From JACKAQ01 sp965227145 (GTDB lineage Bacteria; Calditrichota; Calditrichia; RBG-13-44-9; J075): a stretch of 64,000 bases of DNA. The position numbers and the translations under genes were made by a program. The stretch lies in contig OZ245730.1 of NCBI GenBank assembly GCA_965227145.1, forward strand, positions 2,790,001 to 2,854,000. The letters are read 5' to 3'. Below the pieces are notes generated by a model. That model did not search any database. It saw only the letters and a program-made list of their open reading frames with translations, and was not told where the DNA came from. Shown in pieces: positions 54,201-63,818 of this stretch. Numbering within the stretch: the stretch's first letter is position 1; each line of letters starts with the position of its first letter.

Positions 54201-54923
54201 ATGCGAATTTTACTAATTCTCTTTTTGTTCACATCATACTTATTTGCGCAATCCGTGCAACAACGGTATCGTAGTCTCGCTTTGAAATGCCTTATGGAAA
54301 GACAATTGGAATTTCCCGGTGGCTATATGCTAAATGACAATCCCAAATATATTGAGGAGCAAATCAGAAGCTTTGATTCAGACTCAATTAACTATGAAAT
54401 AATCTTTCTTGGAAATGCTCACCGTTTAGATTTGATTGCAATTGTGGATAAAATGATTTTTCCGTTAGGAATCCAAACACATTATTTTCTAATCGAACTT
54501 GATGGGAACCTGGCGGCTCCCCATTCAATAAATTCTTCCGCTGACTTTCAGCAAGTCATAAATGAAAGTATTTTTCAGCGCGATAATGATTCTCAGATAA
54601 GTAAAGATTCACTAATCTCGCTCTACGAGAGTTATTTCATTTACTTTCATGAAAATAAACGGGGGCTCAATAGCAACTACGAAGATGAATTACAAGTAAT
54701 AGTTTATAATGGAAAAAATGGTACTGAGTTCTTATCTCTTGGGAATGAAAATGATCTGGTAGCTTATATAGGGAAAATGGGAGAAATAACGGACAAAAAT
54801 TATTGGGAAGCAAAATTATATCGCGTTAATCGTACGTGGGAAAGTGAACCAATATTTTATCAAGTAGTATTTCTATTCTCTTGGAAGGGGTTGGAAATAT
54901 CCCAATCCTTGATAGATCCATAG
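54201..54923 (+). CDS. Secreted protein, orphan
   Basis: A 240-residue protein of cassette 81 (54180-55138). Signal ILLILFLFTSYLFAQS; AGGGAAAT precedes ATG. The mature part is mixed: QRYRSLALKCLMERQLEFPG, a strand pair TEFLSLGNENDLVAYIGKMG and a C-terminal YRVNRTWESEPIFYQVVFLF. No family recognised. Confidence 0.7.
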   Translation: MRILLILFLFTSYLFAQSVQQRYRSLALKCLMERQLEFPGGYMLNDNPKYIEEQIRSFDSDSINYEIIFLGNAHRLDLIAIVDKMIFPLGIQTHYFLIELDGNLAAPHSINSSADFQQVINESIFQRDNDSQISKDSLISLYESYFIYFHENKRGLNSNYEDELQVIVYNGKNGTEFLSLGNENDLVAYIGKMGEITDKNYWEAKLYRVNRTWESEPIFYQVVFLFSWKGLEISQSLIDP

Positions 54924-55012
54924 TGGTAAATATACTTTAATGAGTACATGGAATTTTATATATCAAATGGCAAAAGATAATTCTCATCCGTTTAATTTAT
55001 TTTAATCATTTT

Positions 55013-55144
55013 TTCTAACTAGCGGTTGTACCGGACGCAACCGCAGGGCTGTGCTTTTGTTCTAAATTTTAGTTTGTGCAAATGGGTTGTAAAACATCAG
55101 CAAATTGTGGCGTAGTGTTGCGCCGGTAAACCGTGTTGTTATGC
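55013..55144 (+). repeat. attC: attC of cassette 81
   Basis: R'' TTCTAAC, left arm CTAGCGGTTG; R' GTTATGC is a rare core supplied by cassette 82. Confidence 0.85.
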
Positions 55145-55170
55145 TTTTAAGAAATAGAGGTATTTTTTCA

Positions 55171-56058
55171 ATGGACTACGATAAATTCTGTAAAAAATGT
55201 AAGCATTACGATTTCAGTCTACAAAGTGGTATTCTTTGTGGGTTGACAACCGGGAAACCATCGTTCACGGATATTTGTGACAAGTTTGAAATTGATTTAA
55301 ACCGTGAACAAAAATCGCAGGCGAATTCAAATACTCAAATCTCTAAACATCAGTATCTGCCAGACCTTGAAGTTGTATTGAAAAAGTGGGGAATCGCATT
55401 AATAGTACTTGGAGTACTTCATTTATTGTTGACCCAATTTCTTGATCCAATATGGGGTGGTTTAATAATAATACTTGGCATTTTAAACCTTTCAATAAAG
55501 AAAAAGGAAATGCTAATTGTAAATGGGATTTTACTTTTATTTGTGGGAACAATGAATAGCACCACGGTTATATTTCCCGGAGAAAACAACTTCACATGGT
55601 TAATATTCGGAGTTTTCCAGATTTATCTGGGCATAAAAGAAATCATTAAGTTTAACGAGTACAAGAAAGAAGAAATAAGAGAGAATAGTACTATTGTAAC
55701 AGAACCATTACAGTCAACGTTGAATGATGGCATTTCGACAAAGCATTCTGGATTTGGGGTGGCTTCATTCATAATCTTCTGTTCAATTTTTTTGATCTCA
55801 ATTATTACATTTATTTCTTCAATAATAATGGGTTTGTCAAATCCAGAAGGTCTTAGTGAAGAGTCGGTTGCGACTGTTATAATCGGTTTTTCAATGATGT
55901 TTAGCGTGTTGTTATCTTTAGTCGGTGTTGGATTTGGAATTACAGGGTTAATTACAAAAAACCGAAAAAAAGTATACCCGGTACTTGGCTTGGTTTTAAA
56001 CACAATTATTTTTATAATTTTTATACTAATGTTTTTATCGGGTGCAGGTAAAGCATAA
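55171..56058 (+). CDS. Membrane protein with N-terminal Cys4 motif, orphan
   Basis: A 295-residue protein of cassette 82 (55139-56151). Four cysteines (7, 10, 23, 36: CKKCKHYD, then ILCGLTTG and DICDKFE) form a likely zinc knuckle or iron-sulfur-type site. Two to four helices follow at about 70-150, then a cytosolic linker, then a C-terminal pair or trio of helices (FGVASFIIFCSIFLISIITF ... VGVGFGITGLITKNRKK) in the style of DUF4190 tails. ATG 55171 has GAGGT upstream; the earlier in-frame ATG at 55141 lies within the attC core. Its stop lies in R'' of its own foreign attC. Confidence 0.7.
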   Translation: MDYDKFCKKCKHYDFSLQSGILCGLTTGKPSFTDICDKFEIDLNREQKSQANSNTQISKHQYLPDLEVVLKKWGIALIVLGVLHLLLTQFLDPIWGGLIIILGILNLSIKKKEMLIVNGILLLFVGTMNSTTVIFPGENNFTWLIFGVFQIYLGIKEIIKFNEYKKEEIRENSTIVTEPLQSTLNDGISTKHSGFGVASFIIFCSIFLISIITFISSIIMGLSNPEGLSEESVATVIIGFSMMFSVLLSLVGVGFGITGLITKNRKKVYPVLGLVLNTIIFIIFILMFLSGAGKA

Positions 56059-56157
56059 CAAGGTATTCTAGCAGACGCTATACAGCCCGACGATGCACCG
56101 GAAAGTGCAACGGTTGTTTGTAGCTTTTGCAGCGCTGCTAAATACATGGCGTTAGAT
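56053..56157 (+). repeat. attC: attC of cassette 82, foreign type 2
   Basis: 105 bases. R'' GCATAAC is the exact complement of the cassette's opening core GTTATGC. Arms (TATTCTAGCAGACGC, then GCAGCGCTGC) match neither the resident nor the other foreign attC. R' GTTAGAT. Confidence 0.8.
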
Positions 56158-56528
56158 TGCAGATTCCGTTAATTTCAAAAAGAAAGACTCCAAAAAATGG
56201 AGCAGTTGCCAACGCAGAAATAATATTTTAAAGACGTCCGCTTTTCGTAAGTGAAAGCCAATTTGCGGGATAAATATTTAAGAGTCCTCGATTCAAAAAG
56301 TGTGGTTCTGGCAGGCTTTATTTTTACTTTTTCTGTTTTCTGTCAGTGTTTTGGTCAGTCATAATTTTTTATTTTTCTGTGCAGTGCAAATCAGTTTTTG
56401 CGGTTCTAACTGTCGGTTGTACCGGACGCAACCGCAGGGCTGTGCTTTCGTTCTAAGTTTAGTTTGTGTAAAATGGTTGTAAAACATCAGCAAATTTGGT
56501 GCATGTGTTGCGCCGGTAAACCGTGTTG
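56152..56528 (+). other. Non-coding cassette 83, family B3 without hairpin
   Basis: B head and both repeat regions, then GTGTGGTTCTGGCAGGC and the TCAGTGTTTTGGTCAG tail; the GGGAGT terminator hairpin is absent. attC at 56404-56534. Confidence 0.75.
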
Positions 56529-56899
56529 TTAGATTCAGTTTTGTATTTTCAGAAAAGAAAAACTCCAAAAAATGGAGCAATTACCAACGCAGAAATATTA
56601 TTTTAAAGACGTCCGCTTTTCGTAAGTGAAAGCCAGTTTGCGGGATAAATATTTAAGAGTCGGCTTTTCGTAAGTGAAAGGTTTTCAGTAGTTTATATTT
56701 TTGGTTGTTTGCAATTTTGTAAGTTGTTTGTGTTTTTCGCAGTTTGTGTTTCGTGGTAAAATTCAGTTTTGCGTTTCTAACTTTCGGTTGTACCGGACGC
56801 AACCGCAGGATTGTGCTTTCGTTCTAAAAAATATCTGTACAAATAAGTTCAATAAAATCAGCAAATTGTGGCGTGGTGTTGCGCCGGTAAACCGTGTTG
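56529..56899 (+). other. Non-coding cassette 84, family B1
   Basis: Same 371 bases as cassette 91 as read; attC at 56775-56905 with private AGGATTGTGC. Confidence 0.8.
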
Positions 56900-56924
56900 T
56901 TAGAGCATCAGGGATAATAGAAGA

Positions 56925-57365
56925 ATGAATAAATGCTTGTATATGATGTTGAAGTTGATTCTGCTTATTCTATTTTTAATTCTTCCAACCAATATTTTTT
57001 CAAATAACGAAAAAAGTGAAAATTTTGATTATTTCATTATTGATTTTTTTGCAAATCAAGAATTCCAAAAAAGTAGAACGCTTTTTCCATTGGAGTATAC
57101 TTATTATGATCCTGGGCTTGAAGTAGATAACGATATAATTACAGTATATTTATCCGAGTCTGATTGGAAACCGATGACGGATACAAGCTATATTCAAAGT
57201 GAGTATTTCCATAGGATATATGACAATTTCGATGCAAAACTACGCGATACCGGAAAACGTGTATTTGCATACGAAGGGAGTGAGACTTGTCTCAAAATTT
57301 ATCTATATTTTGAGCTTAGGGAAGAAAAGTGGTTCTTAATAAAAAAAGAGGATTTCAGTTCGTAA
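56925..57365 (+). CDS. Secreted protein, orphan
   Basis: A 146-residue protein of cassette 85 (56900-57498). Signal MLKLILLILFLILPTNIFS; mature part acidic with FDYFIIDFFANQEFQKSRTL and a C-terminal CLKIYLYFELREEKWFLIKK, the alternating strand pattern of SnoaL/NTF2-like small secreted folds (tentative). Fills its cassette. Confidence 0.7.
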   Translation: MNKCLYMMLKLILLILFLILPTNIFSNNEKSENFDYFIIDFFANQEFQKSRTLFPLEYTYYDPGLEVDNDIITVYLSESDWKPMTDTSYIQSEYFHRIYDNFDAKLRDTGKRVFAYEGSETCLKIYLYFELREEKWFLIKKEDFSS

Positions 57366-57372
57366 TCGGTTC

Positions 57373-57504
57373 CTCTAACTTTCGGTTGTACCGGACGCAA
57401 CCGCAGGGCTGTGCTTTCGTTCTAAATTTTAGGTTGTGCAAATGGGTTGTAAAATATCAGCTAATTCGGTGCAAGTGTTGCGCCGGTAAACCGTGTTGTT
57501 AGAT
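57373..57504 (+). repeat. attC: attC of cassette 85
   Basis: R'' CTCTAAC complements the opening core GTTAGAG; R' GTTAGAT. Confidence 0.85.
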
Positions 57505-57871
57505 TCAGTTTTGTATTTTTTCAAAAAAGAAAAGACTTCAAAAAACAGAGTAATTGCCAACGCAGAAATGATATTTTAAAGACGTCCACGAACCAAATTG
57601 AAAGCCAATTTTCAGAATAAATATTTAAGAGTCGGTTTTACGTAAGTGAAAGGTTTTCAGTAGTTTATATTTTTGGTTGTTTGCAGTTTCGTAAGTTTTG
57701 TGTGTTTTTCGCTGTATTTTTTTCGTGGTAATTTTTAGTGTTGCGGTTCTAACTTTCGGTTGTACCGGACGCAACCGCAGGGCTGTGCTTTCGTTCTAAG
57801 TTTTAGTTTGTGCAAACAGTTGTAAAATATCAGCAAATTGTGGCGTAGTGTTGCGCCGGTAAACCGTGTTG
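57499..57871 (+). other. Non-coding cassette 86, family B1
   Basis: Copy of cassette 63; attC at 57747-57877. Confidence 0.8.
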
Positions 57872-58245
57872 TTAGATTGAAAATTCCGTTAATTTCGAAA
57901 AGAAAAACTCCCAAAAATGGAGTGATTGCCAACGCAAAGTTAATATTTTAAAGACCTCCGCAAACGAAAGTGAAAGCCAATTTGCGGGATAAATATTTAA
58001 GAGTCCGCTTTTCGTAAGTGAAAGGTTTTCAGTAGTTTATATTTTTGGTTGTTTGTAATTCAGTAAGTTTTGTGTGTTTTCGCGGCGTATTTTTTCGTGG
58101 TAAAATTCAGTTCTTGCGGTTCTAACTTTCGGTTGTACCGGACGCAACCGCAGGGCTGTGCTTTTATTCTAAATTTTAGTTTGTGCAAATGGGTTGTAAA
58201 ATATCAGCAAATTGGGTGCAAGTGTTGCGCCGGTAAACCGTGTTG
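57872..58245 (+). other. Non-coding cassette 87, family B1
   Basis: Hairpin ACTCC/GGAGT fully paired. attC at 58120-58251, right part AAATTGGGTGCAAG. Confidence 0.8.
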
Positions 58246-58255
58246 TTAGGATAAA

Positions 58256-58627
58256 ATGAACCAGCTAAAGGTATTCGAAAAAAAAGTATTAGATTTGATG
58301 GTTTCAAGTATTTTAGCTGATGAATTATTAAAAGATATTAAAAACAGTCCAAATATTATTGAATACACTACAACAGGGAATGGTTACTTTCTTACAATAA
58401 AACATCCTTCCCTTCCGTATCACCGAATAGTTTGTGACAGGCCAATACTAATTGGGGAATATGAAGGTATTAATACAGGTTTCGTAATTTTTATTGAGAA
58501 AAATGAATTAATAATTGAATGTCATGGTTGGGACAATAAAAGTATTCCTGAAAATTTCAGAAATTGTGATGTCAAAGTATATATTTCAGAGGATTCAAGT
58601 ATAATACCACAATCGCATTTAAAATAA
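58256..58627 (+). CDS. Soluble orphan protein
   Basis: A 123-residue protein of cassette 88 (58246-58884). No signal or helix of membrane type. N-terminal helix (VFEKKVLDLMVSSILADELL), then strands IEYTTTGNGYFLTIKHPSLP and GFVIFIEKNELIIECHGWDN. AGGA of the opening core GTTAGGA lies 5 bases before ATG. The gene is joined to the end of a B3-type cassette. The family is not recognised. Confidence 0.7.
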   Translation: MNQLKVFEKKVLDLMVSSILADELLKDIKNSPNIIEYTTTGNGYFLTIKHPSLPYHRIVCDRPILIGEYEGINTGFVIFIEKNELIIECHGWDNKSIPENFRNCDVKVYISEDSSIIPQSHLK

Positions 58628-58758
58628 GCTTGTGCTTTATCAATGTTTCATAGAGTGTGGTTTTGGCAGGATTTATTTTAGGTTTTTCTGTTTCCCGTCA
58701 GTGTTTTGGTCAGTCATAATTTTTTATTTTTCAGTGCAGTGCAAATCAGTTTTTGCGG
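58628..58758 (+). other. B3 tail fused behind the cassette 88 gene
   Basis: From GTGTGGTTTTGGCAGGA through TCAGTGTTTTGGTCAG to the attC this is a hairpin-less B3 end, as in cassettes 83 and 92. Confidence 0.75.
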
Positions 58759-58890
58759 TTCTAACTTTCGGTTGTACCGGACGCAACCGCAGGACTGTGC
58801 TTTTGTTCTAATTTTTAGTTTGTGCAAATAAGTTTAATAAAATCAGCAAATTCGGTGCAAGTGTTGCGCCGGTAAACCGGGTTGTTAGAT
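58759..58890 (+). repeat. attC: attC of cassette 88
   Basis: R'' TTCTAAC, reads AGGACTGTGC and AACCGGGTTG (private), R' GTTAGAT. Confidence 0.85.
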
Positions 58891-59262
58891 TCGGTTTTGT
58901 ATTTTTACAAAAAAGAAAAGACTCCGAAAAATGGAGCAATTGCCAACGCAAAAATAATTTTTTAAAAGACGTCCGCTTTTCGTATGTGAAAGCCAATTTG
59001 CGGGATAAATATTTAAGAGTCGGTTTAATTTAGTGCCGGGTTTTTGCAAGTTTATATTTTGGTTTTGTGGTCAACTGCGGGCTTCTGTAAAAATGTAAGT
59101 CAGTTGGCGGAGCTTTGAAAAAACAAAGTGTTGCGGTTCTAACTTTCGGTTGTACCGGACGCAACCGCAGGGCTGTGCTTTTGTTCTAAATTTTAAGTTG
59201 TGCAAATGGGTTGTAAAACATCAGCAAATTGTGGCGTAGTGTTGCGCCGGTAAACCGTGTTG
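58885..59262 (+). other. Non-coding cassette 89, family B2
   Basis: attC at 59137-59268. Confidence 0.8.
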
Positions 59263-59636
59263 TTAGATTGAAAATTCCGTTAATTTCGAAAAGAAAAACT
59301 CCCAAAAATGGAGTGATTGCCAACGCAAAGTTAATATTTTAAAGACTTCCGCAAACGAAAGAGAAAGCCTATTTGCGGGATAAATATTTAAGAGTCCGCT
59401 TTTCGTAAGTAAAAGGTTTTCAGTAGTTTATATTTTTGGTTGTTTGTAATTCAGTAAGTTTTGTGGGTTTTTCGCGGCGTATTTTTTCGCTGTAAAATTC
59501 AGTTTTGCGGTTCTAACTTTCGGTTGTACCGGACGCAACCGCAGGGCTGTGCTTTTGTTCTAAATTTTAGTTTGTGCAAATGGGTTGTAAAATATCAGCA
59601 AATTCGGTGCAAGTGTTGCGCCGGTAAACCGTGTTG
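59263..59636 (+). other. Non-coding cassette 90, family B1
   Basis: Copy of cassette 79; attC at 59511-59642. Confidence 0.8.
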
Positions 59637-60007
59637 TTAGATTCAGTTTTGTATTTTCAGAAAAGAAAAACTCCAAAAAATGGAGCAATTACCAACGCAG
59701 AAATATTATTTTAAAGACGTCCGCTTTTCGTAAGTGAAAGCCAGTTTGCGGGATAAATATTTAAGAGTCGGCTTTTCGTAAGTGAAAGGTTTTCAGTAGT
59801 TTATATTTTTGGTTGTTTGCAATTTTGTAAGTTGTTTGTGTTTTTCGCAGTTTGTGTTTCGTGGTAAAATTCAGTTTTGCGTTTCTAACTTTCGGTTGTA
59901 CCGGACGCAACCGCAGGATTGTGCTTTCGTTCTAAAAAATATCTGTACAAATAAGTTCAATAAAATCAGCAAATTGTGGCGTGGTGTTGCGCCGGTAAAC
60001 CGTGTTG
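59637..60007 (+). other. Non-coding cassette 91, family B1
   Basis: Copy of cassette 84; attC at 59883-60013. Confidence 0.8.
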
Positions 60008-60384
60008 TTAGATTCAGGGTTGTAATTTTTTCAGAAATGAAAAGGCTCCTAAAAATGGAGTAATTGCCAACGCAAAAATAATATTTGAAAGACGCCCGCG
60101 AAACAAAGTGAAAGCTAATTTGCGGGATAAATATTTTAGAGTCCGCGATTCAAAAAGTGTGGTTTTGGCAGGCTTTATATTTTGGTTTTTCTGTTTTTCG
60201 TCAGTGTTTTGGTCAGTCATAATTTTTTATTTTTCTGTGCAGTGCAAATAAGTGTTGCGGTTCTAACTTTCGGTTGTACCGGACGCAACCGCAGGGCTGT
60301 GCTTTCGTTTTAAAAATATTTGTGCAAACAAGTTTAATAAAATCAGCAATTTCGGTGCAAGTGTTGCGCCGGTAAACCGTGTTG
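60008..60384 (+). other. Non-coding cassette 92, family B3 without hairpin
   Basis: Head close to cassette 59 (TTAGATTCAGGGTTG), tail as in cassette 83. attC at 60261-60390. Confidence 0.75.
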
Positions 60385-60815
60385 TTAGATTCAGTTTTCC
60401 ATTTTTTCAAAAAAGAAATGACTCCAAAAAATGGAGCAAAAGCCAACGCAGAAATAATATTTTAAAGACGTCCGCTTTCCTTAAGTGAAAGGAAATTCGG
60501 TTGAAATATCGTTTTCGGGAGTTTGTGCACTCCCCTACTTTTTCTTGTTTTCGATAAGTGCGTGCTTTTGTCCGCAATTCAAAAGGTAGGTTTTGGCAGG
60601 TTTTATATTTTTGGTTTTTCTGTTTTCAATCAGTGTTTTGGTCAGCCATAATTTTTTATTTTTCAGTGCAGTGCAAATTAGTGTTGCGGTTCTAACTTTC
60701 GGTTGTACCGGACGCAACCGCAGGGCTGTGCTTTCGTTCTAAGTTTTAGTTTGTGCAAATCAGTTGTAAAACATCAGCAAATTCGGTGCATGTGTTGCGC
60801 CGGTAAACCGTGTTG
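60385..60815 (+). other. Non-coding cassette 93, family B3
   Basis: Copy of cassette 39 in the body; attC at 60690-60821. Confidence 0.8.
60517..60544 (+). terminator. Terminator-like hairpin in cassette 93
   Basis: GGGAGT-TTGTGC-ACTCCC with CTACTTTTTC after it. Confidence 0.55.
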
Positions 60816-61252
60816 TTAGATTCAGTTTTATATTTTTTCAGAAAAAGAAAAACTCCAAAAAATAGAGTAATTGCCAACGCAAAAATAATATTTGAAAGAC
60901 TTCCACGAACGAAAGTGAAAGGAAATTTAGTTTAAATATCGTTTTCGGGAGTTTGTGCACTCCCCTACTTTTTACTGTTTTCGATAAGTGCGTGCTTTTG
61001 TCCGCGTTTTTAAAAGGTAAGTTTTGGCAGGTTTTATATTTTTGGTTTTTCTGTTATTTGTAATTTTCAGCGGTTGTGCTTTTGATTATTTGTTCTTTTA
61101 AACTGTTGTAAAATTTAGTGTTGCGTTTCTAACTTTCGGTTGTACCGGACGCAACCGCAGGGCTGTGCTTTTATTCTAAATTTTAGTTTGTGCAAATGGG
61201 TTGTAAAATATCAGCAAATTGGGTGCAAGTGTTGCGCCGGTAAACCGTGTTG
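60816..61252 (+). other. Non-coding cassette 94, family B3 variant
   Basis: Hairpin arm degenerate (CTCCAAAAAATAGAG). Tail ends in TTTGTTCTTTTAAACTG like cassette 10. attC at 61127-61258. Confidence 0.75.
60947..60974 (+). terminator. Terminator-like hairpin in cassette 94
   Basis: Intact GGGAGT/ACTCCC stem with CTACTTTTTA trailer. Confidence 0.55.
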
Positions 61253-61586
61253 TTAGAATGCAAATTGAAAAAGGCTAAAAAGACAAAAACTGATTTTGGC
61301 TGTTGGGAAAACATAAGTTTGTATCTGTTTTGGTTTACCATTTTGTGGTGAACGTTCGTTTTTTGGTGCCAGTTTCTACATGTCGTGTTTTTGCGTCTTT
61401 GGTTGCCAACGCGCGTTTTGTCTGCGGTGGTTTTGTCGTTTGCAAATCGGTTTTGTGCTGTTCTAACTGGCGGTTGTACCGGACGAAACCGCAGGGCTGG
61501 CAGTTTCTTTCTAAAAAATATTTGTGCAAATAAGTTTAATAAAATCAGCCGGTTGTGTGCAAGTGTTTCGCCGGTAAACCTTTTAG
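61253..61586 (+). other. Non-coding cassette 95, family A
   Basis: attC at 61461-61592. An indel near GGTTTTGTCGTTTGC shifts any A-type frame. Confidence 0.8.
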
Positions 61587-61959
61587 TTAGATTCAGCGTT
61601 GTAATTTTTCAAAAAAGAAAAGACTCCAAAAAATGGAGCAATTGCCAACGCAAAAACAATATTTTAAAGATGTCCGCAAACCAAAGCGAAAGCTAATTTG
61701 ATGAATAATATTTAAGAGTCGATTTTTCGTAAGTGAAAGGTTTTCAGTAGTTTATATTTTTGGTTGTTTGTAAATCTGTAAGTTTTGTGTGTTTTTCGCA
61801 GTTTGTGTTTCGTTGTAAAATTCAGTTTTGCGGTTCTAACTTTCGGTTGTACCGGACGCAACCGCAGGGCTGGCAGTTTCCTTCTAAGTTTTAGTTTGTG
61901 CAAACAGTTGTAAAATATCAGCAAATTGTGGCGTAGTGTTGCGCCGGTAAACCGTGTTG
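61587..61959 (+). other. Non-coding cassette 96, family B1
   Basis: attC at 61834-61965. Confidence 0.8.
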
Positions 61960-62330
61960 TTAGATTCAGTTTTGTATTTTCAGAAAAGAAAAACTCCAAA
62001 AAATGGAGCAATTGCCAACGCAGAAATATTATTTTAAAGACGTCCGCTTTTCATAAGTGAATGCCTATTTGCGGGATAAATATTTAAGAGTCCGCTTTTC
62101 GTAAGTGAAAGGTTTTCAGCAGTTTATATTTTTGGTTGTTTGTAATTCAGTAAGTTTTGTGTGTTTTCGCGGCGTATTTTTTCGTGGTAAATTTAAGTGT
62201 TGCGGTTCTAACTTTCGGTTGTACCGGACGCAACCGCAGGGCTGTGCTTTTGTTCTAAATTTTAGGTTGTGCAAATAGTTGTAAAATATCAGCAAATTGT
62301 GGTGTAGTGTTGCGCCGGTAAACCGTGTTG
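61960..62330 (+). other. Non-coding cassette 97, family B1
   Basis: attC at 62206-62336, shortened middle (GTGCAAATAGTTG). Confidence 0.8.
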
Positions 62331-62357
62331 TTAGACTTTATTAATAAATATTTTAAA

Positions 62358-63113
62358 ATGACAGATGCTCAGATAAAATATGGTACATGGAACATCAAGA
62401 AAGGATTTGTCCCTCCAAAGGACTCCGTGACCTTGTTTGACGAATACAGACCTTCTGACAAGCTCAGCTTGGTCGTCACACAAACGAATTTAACCTCATA
62501 TCAACAACAAAAAAATATAGATGAGTGGTGTGACAAACTACCTGCATTGAGTGAAGTAAAGTTCCTTTGGATGCCTTCTAAAGTGAATCAGAAAATTTTT
62601 GACGCAGTTTGTAAAATGTCAAACATTGAAGGTTTGTGGATAAAATGGAGTGGAATCAAAAAATTAGATCAATTAGCCCAACTTAAAAATCTAAAGTATT
62701 TTAAGCTTGGAAGTTCGTCACAAGTTGAAAGCATAGAAGCCCTTGAAAGCTTGACAAATCTTGAAACTTTGGAATTAGAGCAATTAAATAAAATAACAAA
62801 CTTCAATGTAATCGGGAGCTTAACTCAATTGCAAGGGCTAGGTCTTGATGGTAGTTTGTGGACAGCTCAAAAAATTGATTCTTTGGAACCAGTCAGCTAT
62901 TTAGAGAAATTGAAATATTTAACTACAACCAATTCTCAAATCAAAGACAAATCATTTGACCCATTATTAGGATTGACTGAATTAGTGCGGTTTAATTGTT
63001 CATGGAACTATCCTGAGTCAGAATTTGAAAAATTGAATTCATTGCCTAATCTAAAGTACGGGAATATTGAGACTTCCTGGAAAGAATTGAAAGCCAAAAT
63101 GAGAATAGAATAA
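62358..63113 (+). CDS. Leucine-rich-repeat protein, cytosolic
   Basis: A 251-residue protein of cassette 98 (62331-63494). No signal sequence. Repeats of about 22-24 residues from roughly residue 65 on: LSEVKFLWMPSKVN, MSNIEGLWIKWSGIKKLDQL, LKNLKYFKLGSSSQVESIEA, LTNLETLELEQLNKITNFNV and LEKLKYLTTTNSQIKDKSFD, an internalin-like solenoid used for protein binding. Its partner is unknown. ATG 62358 is the first start after the core; no ribosome site is evident. It is distinct in sequence from the secreted repeat protein at 50844. Confidence 0.75.
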   Translation: MTDAQIKYGTWNIKKGFVPPKDSVTLFDEYRPSDKLSLVVTQTNLTSYQQQKNIDEWCDKLPALSEVKFLWMPSKVNQKIFDAVCKMSNIEGLWIKWSGIKKLDQLAQLKNLKYFKLGSSSQVESIEALESLTNLETLELEQLNKITNFNVIGSLTQLQGLGLDGSLWTAQKIDSLEPVSYLEKLKYLTTTNSQIKDKSFDPLLGLTELVRFNCSWNYPESEFEKLNSLPNLKYGNIETSWKELKAKMRIE

Positions 63114-63368
63114 AAAGTGTACCAAAAGAACAATAAGCAATAGCTTCCTTCGGGATGCTAATGCTCTCAGCCAAAAGAATTTTAACAAAACCAATATTAA
63201 AAAAATTCCTTTTTTTAAATTGGTGATAAAGCAGATTTTGACAGTGATTCTTATCCGTAATTGTGGTTTATAACCACTGTAGTAAAATCGGGTCTTCTGT
63301 TATCTGTCAGTGTTTTTTGGTCATTCAACGTGTTGTAAATTGGTCTTGTGCAAACCGTAGCTCTGCTC
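63114..63368 (+). other. Gene-free 3' part of cassette 98
   Basis: Unique AT-rich sequence with a possible hairpin (GTGGTTTATAACCAC at 63263-63277). Near 63296-63332 the phrase TTCTGTTATCTGTCAGTG and TTTTTTGGTCATTC matches the B3 tail, a faint sign of another gene/B fusion. Confidence 0.5.
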
Positions 63369-63500
63369 GTCTAACTATCGGTTGTACCGGACGCAACCGC
63401 AGGGCTGTGCTTTTGTTCTAAGTTTTAGTTTGTGCAAATGGGTTGTAAAATATTAGCAAATTCGGTGCATGTGTTGCGCCGGTAAACCGTGTTGTTAGAA
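63369..63500 (+). repeat. attC: attC of cassette 98
   Basis: R'' GTCTAAC complements the opening core GTTAGAC; R' GTTAGAA. Confidence 0.85.
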
Positions 63501-63818
63501 TGCAAATCGAAAAAGACGAAAAGCAAATTGGCTGTTGGAAAAACATAAACTTTTATTTGTTTTGGTTTACCAGTTTGTGGTGAACGTTCGTTTTTTGGTG
63601 CCAGTTTCTACATGTCGTGTTTTTGCGTCGGTGGTTGCCAACGCACTTTTTGTCTGCGGTGGTTGTTTTTGTGCAAGTTCGTTTTGTGCTGTTCTAACTG
63701 GCGGTTGTACCGGACGAAACCGCAGGGCTGGCAGTTTCTTTCTAAATTATAAGTTGTGCAAATAAGTCGTATAAAATCAGCTAATTATGTGCCGGTGTTT
63801 CGCCGGTAAACCTTTTTG
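63495..63818 (+). other. Non-coding cassette 99, family A
   Basis: Copy of cassette 2, 53 kb away; attC at 63692-63824. Confidence 0.8.
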
